Source: an uncultured Collinsella sp.
GTDB taxonomy: Bacteria > Actinomycetota > Coriobacteriia > Coriobacteriales > Coriobacteriaceae
NCBI GenBank assembly: GCA_934646965.1
Contig: CAKUEZ010000070.1
Span: 1-10,589, forward strand
Length of the DNA: 10,589 nucleotides
Direction: 5' to 3'
The first letter of the stretch is position 1. Each line of letters opens with the position of its first letter. The notes under the pieces were generated by a model, which worked only from the letters and a program-made list of their open reading frames with translations, searched no databases and was not told the origin of the DNA. The position numbers were made by a program, and so were the translations under genes. This document shows, piece by piece, positions 1 to 6,177 of the stretch.

Positions 1-7
1 TTTTCGA

Positions 8-352
8 ATGAGCGGGCACTTTGTTGTCGGCTTTTTGAACCGAGACGTCGAGAAGGAATATCAAAAACTCGATGGAACTCAGCGAAGGCTCGTCCGTATT
101 GCAGTCGCAAAATTAAAGACGCGTGCCGATGAAATCGGAACGCCACTTCACGGTGTGCTTGCCGGCTGCAAAAAGATTAAATGGCGAAAAGCAGGACTCC
201 GAATGGTTTTTCGAATCCGAGAGGACGGAACGGTTGAGATCGCTGAAATCGTGGCAATAGGGCGACGCGACCGGTCTGAAGTCTATAAGACGGCGGCAGC
301 GCGCCTGTCAAAGCGACCAGCCATGGTCGAATACGATGGAACTTTGAGATAA
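8..352 (+). CDS. RelE/ParE-family type II toxin (probable mRNA interferase)
   Basis: The 114-residue basic protein has the layout of RelE/ParE-superfamily toxins: an N-terminal helical hairpin (about 10-42), then a beta-rich core with LHGVLAGCKKIKW (48-59), GLRMVFRI (63-70) and VAIGRRDRSEVYKTAAARL (82-100). The last block matches the family's usual C-terminal pattern of IGxRdr.evYk.A..RL. Such toxins usually cleave mRNA on the ribosome and are held in check by an antitoxin from the same operon. The chosen start overlaps a TGA in another frame (ATGA, 8-11), which would suit translational coupling to an antitoxin gene ending at position 11. That gene would lie off the left edge, so this is inference. 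No ribosome binding site can be judged because only seven bases precede the start. The tail after residue 100 looks unconserved. The toxin family call is firm; the exact subfamily is not. Confidence 0.8.
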   Translation: MSGHFVVGFLNRDVEKEYQKLDGTQRRLVRIAVAKLKTRADEIGTPLHGVLAGCKKIKWRKAGLRMVFRIREDGTVEIAEIVAIGRRDRSEVYKTAAARLSKRPAMVEYDGTLR

Positions 353-354
353 AG

Positions 355-386
355 AAGGCCGAAGCCCCAGATTGGGCTTCGGCCTT
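355..386. terminator. Intrinsic terminator shared by the toxin gene and the lys/dap operon
   Basis: A perfect 13-bp stem (355-367 with 374-386) encloses a 6-base loop. On the plus strand it runs into a short T tract (385-389). It starts three bases after the toxin stop. On the minus strand, where dapH ends 40 bases away, the stem is followed by a weaker TTCTTTA run. It probably works in both directions between these convergent genes. Confidence 0.9.
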
Positions 387-425
387 TTTGCTTGGGATTG
401 AATTGCGCTGCAGGCTGACACGCCT

Positions 426-1145
426 CTAGAGTTGACGCAGGCCCTCTTCCAGGCCGGTCTTGCTGTCGGTCTTTTCGTCGCGCATCTTGATGACGCGGGC
501 GGGAACGCCGGCCACGACGGCGCCGGCGGGGACGTCCTCGACACATACGGCACCGGCTGCCACGACGGCGCCCTTGCCCACGCGCACGCCCTCCAGGACC
601 ACGGCGTTGGCGCCAATCATGACATCGTCCTCGATGATGACGGGCGTGGCGCTCGCGGGCTCAACGACGCCAGCCAGTACGGTGCCGGCGCCGATGTGGC
701 AGTTCTTGCCCACGGTGGCGCGGCCGCCCAGCACGGCACCCATATCGATCATGGAACCCTCGCCGATAACGGAGCCGATGTTGATGATGGCGCCCATCAT
801 GATGACGGCGCGGTCGCCAATCTCGACGCGGTCGCGGATGATCGCGCCCGGCTCGATGCGGGCGTTGATGCCCTTAAGGTCGAGCATGGGGACGGCGGAG
901 TTACGGCAGTCGTTCTCGACGTCGTAGTAGTCGATAGAGTCGGCGTTGGCATCGAGGATGGCCTTGAGCTCATCCCAGTCACCAAAGACGGTCTTGCCAC
1001 GGCGGCCGCCGTAGACGTGTGCGTCGCCCCACTGGACCTTCATGCCGGGCTTCTCGCGCACATACAGCTTGACGGGCGTCTTCTTGGGCGCGGTGGCGAT
1101 GTAGTTGATAATCTCCTGTGCATCCATCTCGGCTGCGTTACTCAT
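426..1145 (-). CDS. dapH: 2,3,4,5-tetrahydropyridine-2,6-dicarboxylate N-acetyltransferase
   Basis: This enzyme transfers an acetyl group from acetyl-CoA to L-tetrahydrodipicolinate, giving N-acetyl-2-amino-6-oxopimelate, in the acetylase variant of the DAP/lysine pathway. The 239 residues match DapH of Bacillus type in length and along their whole sequence: an N-terminal domain (about 1-90) with TPVKLYV and [16 protein letters not shown], then a left-handed beta-helix of hexapeptide repeats (about 95-215) with [26 protein letters not shown] and [17 protein letters not shown]. The C-terminal GLRQL is also typical. I prefer this acetyl-transferring type over the succinyl-transferring DapD because of these motifs. 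The start is set by AAGGAGA at 1160-1154, 8 bases upstream of the ATG; a second ATG at residue 7 is less well placed. It is the last gene of the riboswitch-led operon, 39 bases after dapB, and ends before the shared terminator. Confidence 0.95.
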   Translation of the reverse strand: MSNAAEMDAQEIINYIATAPKKTPVKLYVREKPGMKVQWGDAHVYGGRRGKTVFGDWDELKAILDANADSIDYYDVENDCRNSAVPMLDLKGINARIEPGAIIRDRVEIGDRAVIMMGAIINIGSVIGEGSMIDMGAVLGGRATVGKNCHIGAGTVLAGVVEPASATPVIIEDDVMIGANAVVLEGVRVGKGAVVAAGAVCVEDVPAGAVVAGVPARVIKMRDEKTDSKTGLEEGLRQL

Positions 1146-1184
1146 TTACTGTTTCTCCTTTGCGTGGGAACGGTTGATAGTTTG

Positions 1185-1925
1185 TTAGGCGAACATGACC
1201 TGGTCGAAGGTGTAGAAGCCCGGCTCGCGGGCGACGAGCTTCTGAGCGGCGGCCAGGGCGCCGTTGACGAAGATCTGGCGGCTCGTGGCGCGATGGCTGA
1301 GCGTGACCTCCTCGTCCTGGCCAAAGAAGCTCACCTCGTGCACGCCGGCGACGGTGCCTCCGCGCAGCGAGTGCATGCCGATCTCCTTGGGGTCACGCGC
1401 GCCACACATGCCCTCGCGACCGTAGACGGGGTGGTAGCCGGCCTCGGGCTCAGCCTCGACCACGGCGTCGAGCAGCAGCTTGGCGGTGCCGCTGGGGGCA
1501 TCGACCTTTTGGTTGTGGTGCGTCTCGACGATCTCGCAGTCAAAGCCGGGCAGCTCGCGCGTGGCCTGGGCCACCAGGTGACGCAGGGCGGCGATGCCGA
1601 TGGAATAGTTGCCAGAGTGCATGACGCAGGCGTTCTGGCCCAGCTCGCGCAGGCGGTCCATCTGATCAGGCGTGTAGCCCGTGGTGCCGGAAACGAGTGC
1701 GGCGCCCGTGCGTTCGACATAGGCAACGACGGCATCAAAGGTCACGACGTTCGAGAAATCGATAATCACGTCAGCCGCCGGAGCGCTTTCGAGCTCGGTC
1801 AGGTCAAAGCCGATCTGGGCCACGATATCAAAGACGGGCTGACCGGCGGCATCAACGATGCTCTCAGCGGTGGTGCGGATGAGCGAGCCCATGCGGCCCG
1901 TTCCCATAATGACGGTCTTAATCAA
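1185..1925 (-). CDS. dapB: 4-hydroxy-tetrahydrodipicolinate reductase
   Basis: DapB reduces the DapA product to tetrahydrodipicolinate with NAD(P)H in the cytoplasm. The N-terminal Rossmann fold opens with the nucleotide-binding motif GTGRMG (8-13). The substrate domain carries the DapB signature ETHHNQKVDAPSGTA (134-148), in which His136 and Lys140 are the expected catalytic pair. SGTTGYT (79-85) and the GMHSLRGGTVAGVHEV block (183-198) are also typical. At 246 residues the length is normal. The start is TTG: it lies 9 bases after AGGGAG (1940-1935), and the next in-frame ATG would fall at residue 7, cutting off the first beta strand just before the nucleotide-binding motif. The gene overlaps the end of dapA by 8 bases, so translational coupling is likely. 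Confidence 0.96.
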   Translation of the reverse strand: MIKTVIMGTGRMGSLIRTTAESIVDAAGQPVFDIVAQIGFDLTELESAPAADVIIDFSNVVTFDAVVAYVERTGAALVSGTTGYTPDQMDRLRELGQNACVMHSGNYSIGIAALRHLVAQATRELPGFDCEIVETHHNQKVDAPSGTAKLLLDAVVEAEPEAGYHPVYGREGMCGARDPKEIGMHSLRGGTVAGVHEVSFFGQDEEVTLSHRATSRQIFVNGALAAAQKLVAREPGFYTFDQVMFA

Positions 1926-2808
1926 GCAGACCAGCTCCCTTCAGAGCATCGGTAAGTGTGGCGCGCGTGTCGTCTGCCATGGGGCACAGCGGCATACGAT
2001 AGTTGGCCTCGATCATGCCCATCTGGGCGAGCGCTTCCTTAACGGGGATGGGGTTGACCTCGCTAAAGAGGGCGTTGATGAGCGGCTGGCCGCTAATCTG
2101 GATTTCACGGGCGCGCACGATATCACCGTCCAGATAGGCACGGCACATGTCATGCACGAGTTGCGGCTGCACGTCGGCCCACACGCTGATGGTGCCTGAG
2201 GCGCCCAGGCTCATGAGCGGCACGGTGAGCGCGTCCTCGCCCGAATACATGCGGAAGTCGTCGGACAGCAGGTGCGCGATCTTGGCAGCATAGGCGACGT
2301 TACCCGAGGCCTCCTTGATGCCCATGATGTTGGGGTGCGCGGCCAAGCGCTCGACATTGCGCTCACTGATGCCGCAACCGCAGCGGCCGGGGATGTTGTA
2401 CAGGATGCAGGGGATGTCCACGGCATCTGCCACAGTTTTAAAGTGCTGGTAGATGCCCTCCTCGTTGGACTTGTTGTAGTAGGGGGTGATGAGCAGCAGA
2501 CCGTCGGCGCCCAGGCCCTGGTAGGTGAGCGACTTGGTGAGCATCGTTTGCGTGGAGTTGGAGCCCGAGCCGGCGATGACGGGGATGCGACCTGCGACCT
2601 GCTTGACCACGGCGGCGACGACGGAGTTGTCCTCGTCATCGGTCATCGTGGCGCTTTCGCCGGTGGTGCCCAAGGTGAGGATGGCGTCGGTGCCATTCTG
2701 CAGATGGAAATCAATAAGGCGCTCGAGCGCGTCAAAGTCGACGCTGCCGTCCTTTTTAAACGGCGTGACGAGGGCGACGATCGAGCCCTCGAGATTGCGG
2801 ACATCCAT
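1918..2808 (-). CDS. dapA: 4-hydroxy-tetrahydrodipicolinate synthase, possible independent product from an internal start
   Basis: DapA condenses pyruvate with aspartate semialdehyde, the committed step to DAP and lysine. Read from the internal ATG at 2808 the protein has 296 residues, the normal length for the family. The (beta/alpha)8-barrel shows the Schiff-base lysine Lys165 in IMGIKEASGN, the catalytic Tyr137 in CILYNIPGR, the Thr48-Thr49 pair in LTLGTTGES, and Tyr110-Tyr111 in ITPYYNKSNEEG. AAGGAG at 2820-2815 lies 6 bases before this ATG, a near-ideal ribosome binding site inside the lysA-dapA frame. This suggests that separate DapA is made even though the upstream frame is open through it. 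The gene ends with TAA overlapping the dapB start. Function is firm; whether the free form exists is inferred. Confidence 0.75.
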   Translation of the reverse strand: MDVRNLEGSIVALVTPFKKDGSVDFDALERLIDFHLQNGTDAILTLGTTGESATMTDDEDNSVVAAVVKQVAGRIPVIAGSGSNSTQTMLTKSLTYQGLGADGLLLITPYYNKSNEEGIYQHFKTVADAVDIPCILYNIPGRCGCGISERNVERLAAHPNIMGIKEASGNVAYAAKIAHLLSDDFRMYSGEDALTVPLMSLGASGTISVWADVQPQLVHDMCRAYLDGDIVRAREIQISGQPLINALFSEVNPIPVKEALAQMGMIEANYRMPLCPMADDTRATLTDALKGAGLLD

Positions 2809-4227
2809 ATTCTTCTCCTTCGCTTCTGCGATCTGGATGCGTTTGTTCCATTGGGCGGCGACGGCCAGGCGCTCGTCCTGAGCACGACGGCGGGCGGCAT
2901 CGGCGCGCGATTTGGCCAGCAACTCGCGTCCGCACGGAAGGACGTCGAGCGTGGCAAAGTAGTCGCCCGGGCGCTCGGCACGTCGAATGAGGTCGGCCGA
3001 GCCGTCGGGGCGCAGCAATACCTCGGCAGAACGCAGGCGTCCGTTGTAGTTGTAGCCCATGGAGTAGCCGTGCGCGCCCGTATCGTGGATCACGAGCAGG
3101 TCGCCCATGTCGATCTGCGGCAGCTGACGGTCGATGGCAAACTTGTCGTTGTTCTCGCACAAATTGCCCGTGATGTCGTACGTGTTTGTGACGGGTGCTG
3201 CGGTTTTATCGGGACCGCCCGGCTGGCCCATCACCGTGATGTGGTGGTAAGCGCCATACATGGCGGGACGAATGAGGTCGACGGCGCTTGCGTCCACGCC
3301 GATATAGTCCTTGTAGATCTGCTTTTCGTGAATGGCCTTGGTGACCAGACATCCGTAGGGGCCCATCATAAAGCGGCCCATCTCGGTGCAAATTGCCACA
3401 TCGCCCATGCCGGCGGGGACCAGAATCTCGTCGTAGGCTTCGTGCACGCCCTCGCCGATGGTGTGGACGTCGTTAGCCTGCTGCTCGGGCAGGTAGGGGA
3501 TACCCACACCGCCGGACAGGTTGATAAAGGCGACATGTGCGCCCGTCTCGTGCTCCAAGCGCACGGCAAGCTCAAAGAGGATGCGTGCGAGCTTGGGATA
3601 GTAGTCGTTGGTAACGGTGTTGCTGGCAAGGAAGGCATGGATGCCAAAATTCTCGGCGCCCTTGGCCTTGAGCATGCGGAAGGCCTCAAAGAGCTGCTCG
3701 GTGGTCATGCCGTACTTGGAATCGCCCGGGTTGTCCATAATGCCGTTGGAAAGCTGGAACAGACCGCCCGGATTAAAGCGGCAGCTGACTGTCTTGGGGA
3801 TAGGACCAGCAACGCGCTCGTAGAACTCGATGTGGCTGATGTCGTCGAAGTTGACGATGGCGCCAAGCTTGTCGGCAAGTTCAAAGTCGGCCGCTGGCGT
3901 GTCGTTGGACGAGAACATGATGTCATGGCCGGTGATGCCCAGCGAGCGTGCGATCATGAGCTCGGTATAGCTCGAGCAATCGCAGCCGCAGCCGTATTCG
4001 TTGAGAATGGAGATGAGCGCCGGGTTGGGATTGGCCTTGACGGCAAAGTACTCCTTAAACCCCGGATTCCATGCAAAGGCGTCGCGCGCCTCTTGCATGT
4101 TGCGGCGGATGCCCGCCTCGTCGTATAGGTGAAACGGCGTGGGGAACTGCTCGACGATGTGCTCGAGCGTCTCCTTGTCCACAAACGGCTGCTTTGCCGC
4201 ATACGCCTCGTTGGGGGTCAGTGCCAT
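1918..4227 (-). CDS. lysA-dapA: LysA-DapA in-frame fusion: diaminopimelate decarboxylase plus 4-hydroxy-tetrahydrodipicolinate synthase
   Basis: One open frame of 769 residues holds two complete enzymes. Residues 1 to about 435 are a PLP-dependent fold-III decarboxylase that turns meso-DAP into L-lysine: the PLP lysine is Lys64 in EYFAVKANPNP, the phosphate-binding glycine-rich loop is SGGVG (238-242), TEMGR follows at 281-285, the active-site Cys357-Glu358 lies in NLCENNDKF, and Tyr392 is in GYNYNGR. Residues 474-769 are a full DapA. Residues about 436-473 are a linker rich in Ala, Arg and Lys that LysA proteins do not need. No stop codon separates the halves. The start is the ATG at 4227, with GAGG (4241-4238) 10 bases upstream; translation is probably controlled by the lysine riboswitch just before it. 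The two enzymes act at opposite ends of the pathway, so substrate channelling is not obvious. Either a real fusion, or two proteins made through the internal start at 2808, is possible. Confidence 0.85.
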   Translation of the reverse strand: MALTPNEAYAAKQPFVDKETLEHIVEQFPTPFHLYDEAGIRRNMQEARDAFAWNPGFKEYFAVKANPNPALISILNEYGCGCDCSSYTELMIARSLGITGHDIMFSSNDTPAADFELADKLGAIVNFDDISHIEFYERVAGPIPKTVSCRFNPGGLFQLSNGIMDNPGDSKYGMTTEQLFEAFRMLKAKGAENFGIHAFLASNTVTNDYYPKLARILFELAVRLEHETGAHVAFINLSGGVGIPYLPEQQANDVHTIGEGVHEAYDEILVPAGMGDVAICTEMGRFMMGPYGCLVTKAIHEKQIYKDYIGVDASAVDLIRPAMYGAYHHITVMGQPGGPDKTAAPVTNTYDITGNLCENNDKFAIDRQLPQIDMGDLLVIHDTGAHGYSMGYNYNGRLRSAEVLLRPDGSADLIRRAERPGDYFATLDVLPCGRELLAKSRADAARRRAQDERLAVAAQWNKRIQIAEAKEKNMDVRNLEGSIVALVTPFKKDGSVDFDALERLIDFHLQNGTDAILTLGTTGESATMTDDEDNSVVAAVVKQVAGRIPVIAGSGSNSTQTMLTKSLTYQGLGADGLLLITPYYNKSNEEGIYQHFKTVADAVDIPCILYNIPGRCGCGISERNVERLAAHPNIMGIKEASGNVAYAAKIAHLLSDDFRMYSGEDALTVPLMSLGASGTISVWADVQPQLVHDMCRAYLDGDIVRAREIQISGQPLINALFSEVNPIPVKEALAQMGMIEANYRMPLCPMADDTRATLTDALKGAGLLD
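2809..2820 (-). promoter_or_regulatory. Internal ribosome binding site for dapA within the lysA-dapA frame
   Basis: On the minus strand AAGGAG (2820-2815) is followed by a 6-base spacer and ATG (2808-2806), where the DapA homology begins. Its quality matches the dapH and amidohydrolase sites in this window. It is the main sign that lysA and dapA were, or still are, translated separately. Confidence 0.7.
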
Positions 4228-4240
4228 GTCCCGTAAACCT

Positions 4241-4305
4241 CGCTATCCAGACGGCGCCATCGGCGCATCGAATCCGCATAGCGTGGACCCAATGTCCGGA
4301 TAGCG
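4241..4305 (-). promoter_or_regulatory. Expression-platform hairpin next to the lysA ribosome binding site
   Basis: The arms 4294-4305 and 4241-4252 pair over 12 bp with one G-U wobble. An inner hairpin of 5 bp (GCGCC/GGCGC) lies between them. The base of the helix includes the first G of the GAGG ribosome binding site at 4241-4238. There is no T tract, so control of translation start is more likely than termination. The GATAG in the 3' arm could also pair with the CTGTC strand of the riboswitch P1 helix, giving a plausible alternative fold. This is inferred from pairing by eye. Confidence 0.5.
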
Positions 4306-4318
4306 CTCCCGCATTGCT

Positions 4319-4460
4319 GCAGACAGTCCTGCGGGTGTTTCCCGCAGGCCCACCAGGCTGTTCGTGCCCGAAAAACCCAGTTCGGCGGGTTTCGCCTCCC
4401 CGCAGGGTCAAAGTCTGCCGACTCGCCCGCGGCTCTTCGTGCCCGCGCCTCTATCAAGTG
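4319..4460 (-). ncRNA. Lysine riboswitch (L-box) in the lysA-dapA leader
   Basis: Read on the minus strand, the leader carries the conserved lysine-aptamer blocks in the right order. GATAGAGGCGCG (4455-4444) is the P1/P2 start, and AAGAG follows. GCCGAA (4386-4381) is the conserved junction element, and CCTGG lies near the P4/P5 junction. A perfect 8-bp P5 hairpin (4348-4341 with 4335-4328) is followed by A and the closing P1 strand CTGTC (4326-4322), which pairs with GATAG. The layout follows the Bacillus lysC L-box. It sits about 95 bases upstream of a lysine-biosynthesis operon, which supports the call. Bound lysine would be expected to lower LysA, DapA, DapB and DapH. The outer part of P1 looks weak, so the exact 5' edge is uncertain. 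Confidence 0.88.
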
Positions 4461-4490
4461 GTAAAGACCCTACCACGTTGCACTTTACCA
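4459..4490. promoter_or_regulatory. Inverted repeat in the divergent lysA/amidohydrolase promoter region
   Basis: TGGTAAAG (4459-4466) and CTTTACCA (4483-4490) form a perfect 8-bp inverted repeat with a 16-base spacer. Inside it GTGGTA (4458-4463) and TACCAC (4471-4476) form a second one. The right arm overlaps the -35 of the plus-strand promoter. On the minus strand it reads TGGTAAAGT, an extended -10 (TGnTAnnnT) placed to start the riboswitch RNA near 4475. It could be an operator for a repressor acting on both genes; no regulator is identified. Confidence 0.4.
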
Positions 4491-4512
4491 AACAAGAGTA
4501 TTCGTATATAAC
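4484..4512 (+). promoter_or_regulatory. Probable sigma-A type promoter of the M20 amidohydrolase gene
   Basis: TTTACC (4484-4489) and TATAAC (4507-4512) are separated by 17 bases, close to the vegetative consensus. They lie in an AT-rich stretch about 95 bases before the amidohydrolase start. No other pair this good is seen in the gap. Confidence 0.5.
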
Positions 4513-4606
4513 GTTTAAAAAATGCAGGGATATGCTGGAAATAAGGGTGCGGCAATCTTGCGGCACAATAAATAGCAACCGACGTGCACCTAAGAAAGGA
4601 ACCTTT

Positions 4607-5794
4607 ATGACCGAGCTCCAAGAACTCCGTCGTTATCGTCGCGACTTGCATCGCATTCCGGAGCTCGACTTCGATCTTCCGCAGACGATCGCCTATATCG
4701 AGGGTGTGCTCGCTCCGCTTGCCTGCGAGGTGACCCATCCGTGTCCGAGCTGCGTCTGCGCCTTCTTCGATGCCGGTGTGGGCGCTGCGCACGCCATGGC
4801 GATTCGTGCCGACATGGACGCCCTGCCTATCGCGGAGGCGACGGGTGTTGATTTCGCCTCGACGCATCCCGGCAAGATGCACGCTTGCGGCCACGATGGC
4901 CATATGGCCATGGCGCTCGCGGCAGCGACTTTTGTCGACCGTACGATCCGTGAGCAGCTAGGCGTCATCAAGCGCAACGTGCTCTTTGTGTTTCAGCCGG
5001 CCGAGGAAACGACCGGTGGCGCCAAGACGGTGTGTGAAAGTGGCGTGTTTGAGCGTTACGGGGCCGATCGCATCTTCGGCTTCCACGTGTGGCCCGATCT
5101 GCCCGCCGGCACGTTGGCGAGCTGTTCCGGTCCACTGCTGGCGCGCTCGAGCGAGACACACATTCATATCCATGGCGCGAGTATCCATATCGCCAAGACC
5201 TACGGCGTTCCGGTCGAGGAATCGCACGATGCGGCGCTGGCAGCAGCCAAGTTCTTGGTTGCCGAGCGCGAGCTGATGGACGAGTTGGGTTCCGACGAGC
5301 CCTGCATTGGCAAGTTCGGTCTGCTGCAGGCCGGCACCGTCTGTAATGCGGTGGCAGGGGAGGCCCATGTCGCCGGCAGCCTGCGCGTGTTTACGGACGA
5401 TATGTTCGACCGCGCGCGCGAGGGCGTGCGCCGTGTGCTGGATGAGGCCTGCGCTGCAACGGGCTGCACGTACGATCTCGACTTTGCCGAGGGCTATCCG
5501 CCAGTCGATAACGACCCCGAGCTGTTTGCCGGCGTTGTGCTTGCCTTGCCCGAGCTGCAGCTGGTGGATGAGCCGCTATTGATTGCCGAGGACTTCGCGT
5601 TCTATCAGCGCCATCTGCCGGGCGTGTTCTTCTTGCTGGGCACGGGTATGCCGGAGGGCCAAGAAAACCCGAGCGATTCGGATGGCTGTCCCGCCTATGC
5701 CACAAGCGCCCTGCATACGGATACCATGCTCTTTGACGAGAAAATCCTGCTCAAGGGCCTCGATGTCTATAAACGATTGCTTTCGCTGGCCTAA
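4607..5794 (+). CDS. M20 family amidohydrolase, candidate N-acetyldiaminopimelate deacetylase
   Basis: This 395-residue cytoplasmic metalloenzyme belongs to the M20D group (hippurate hydrolase, N-acyl-amino-acid amidohydrolase, DapL). Metal-site motifs are RADMDALPIAE (67-77), GKMHACGHDGHM (89-100, with Cys94 and His96), QPAEET (130-135, Glu133-Glu134), GFHVWP (158-163, His160) and the C-terminal ALHTD (His370). The lid domain begins near residue 184, with HGASIHIAKTYGVPVEESHDA in place of the common GKGGHAAxPH. The start is set by AAAGGA at 4595-4600, 6 bases upstream; the frame stays open upstream to 4364, but that part crosses the riboswitch and looks non-coding. It is divergent from lysA-dapA, and DapH makes an N-acetyl intermediate that must be deacetylated. 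DapL is therefore the best specific guess, but peptide or aminobenzoyl-glutamate hydrolase roles remain possible. No clear terminator follows it. Confidence 0.88.
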   Translation: MTELQELRRYRRDLHRIPELDFDLPQTIAYIEGVLAPLACEVTHPCPSCVCAFFDAGVGAAHAMAIRADMDALPIAEATGVDFASTHPGKMHACGHDGHMAMALAAATFVDRTIREQLGVIKRNVLFVFQPAEETTGGAKTVCESGVFERYGADRIFGFHVWPDLPAGTLASCSGPLLARSSETHIHIHGASIHIAKTYGVPVEESHDAALAAAKFLVAERELMDELGSDEPCIGKFGLLQAGTVCNAVAGEAHVAGSLRVFTDDMFDRAREGVRRVLDEACAATGCTYDLDFAEGYPPVDNDPELFAGVVLALPELQLVDEPLLIAEDFAFYQRHLPGVFFLLGTGMPEGQENPSDSDGCPAYATSALHTDTMLFDEKILLKGLDVYKRLLSLA

Positions 5795-5838
5795 TGGGCA
5801 AAAGGGTAATTACCTAGAAAATACGAACAGATGTACGG

Positions 5839-5844
5839 TATAAT
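5839..5844 (+). promoter_or_regulatory. -10 element (TATAAT) upstream of higBA
   Basis: A perfect TATAAT lies 52 bases before the higB start, in an AT-rich gap after the amidohydrolase gene. No good -35 is seen at 16-18 bases upstream, so a weak or activated promoter is possible. Confidence 0.45.
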
Positions 5845-5871
5845 AAAGATGTAAGTCTATAGAAACGTTTG

Positions 5872-5884
5872 ACGTTATTAACGT
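5872..5884. promoter_or_regulatory. Palindrome, candidate HigA operator
   Basis: ACGTTA-T-TAACGT is a perfect 6+1+6 palindrome between the -10 box and the higB start. A second short palindrome, AACGTT, lies at 5864-5869. HigA-type antitoxins are known to repress their own promoters by binding such sites, which makes this a natural candidate. It ends one base before the probable higB ribosome binding site (AAGG, 5885-5888). Confidence 0.45.
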
Positions 5885-5895
5885 AAGGCGATACT

Positions 5896-6177
5896 ATGAT
5901 TGCATCATATAAAGATGAAGACACTGAACGCTTTGCAATGGGTGTACGGATTAGGAAGTTCATTCCTTTTGAGCGGGTCGCCTTGAGGAAGATTCGCCAA
6001 CTGCAGATCTGCGCTTCGCTTGATGATCTTCGCGTTCCTCCGGGCAATCGTCTTGAAGCGTTGAAGGGCGATCGCGCCGGTCAATATAGTATCCGTGTTA
6101 ATGAGCGCTATCGGGTCTGTTTTGAGTGGAGACAGGGGATGGCTTGGAATGTCGAAATCGTCGATTATCACAAGTGA
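5896..6177 (+). CDS. higB: HigB-type toxin (RelE superfamily mRNA interferase)
   Basis: The 93-residue protein shows the HigB/RelE pattern throughout: an N-terminal RFAMGVRIRKFIPF segment, a helical ALRKIRQLQICASLDDLR block, then LRVPPGNRLEALKGDR (45-60), QYSIRVNERYRVCFEW (63-78) and a C-terminal VEIVDYHK. HigB toxins cleave mRNA during translation. The gene comes before its antitoxin, the order typical of hig loci, and overlaps it by 29 bases. The start ATG at 5896 follows AAGG at 5885-5888. Codon use is more AT-rich at the 5' end than in neighbouring housekeeping genes, which fits a mobile or recently gained locus. No active-site loss is apparent. Confidence 0.92.
   Translation: MIASYKDEDTERFAMGVRIRKFIPFERVALRKIRQLQICASLDDLRVPPGNRLEALKGDRAGQYSIRVNERYRVCFEWRQGMAWNVEIVDYHK

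Noticed and set aside
432..1955. Plus-strand open frame of 507 codons opposite dapH and dapB
   Set aside because: Its product is rich in Asp, Gly, Ala, His and Val in the manner of a GC-rich antisense shadow; both opposite genes are firmly identified.
2272..4128. Plus-strand open frame of 618 codons opposite lysA-dapA
   Set aside because: It is complementary to clear LysA and DapA coding sequence, has no ribosome binding site or recognisable domain, and is best explained by third-position GC bias.
4364..4606. 81-codon N-terminal extension of the amidohydrolase frame
   Set aside because: It crosses the riboswitch and promoter, reads as low-quality sequence, and a good ribosome binding site marks ATG 4607.
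5805..5814. GGTAATTACC palindrome after the amidohydrolase gene
   Set aside because: It has no loop or T tract, so it is not a terminator, and nothing links it to a regulator; it may be chance in an AT-rich gap.
6095..6148. Longer start for HigA
   Set aside because: The extra 18 residues overlap higB coding sequence and lack the HigA pattern; AGGGGA favours ATG 6149.
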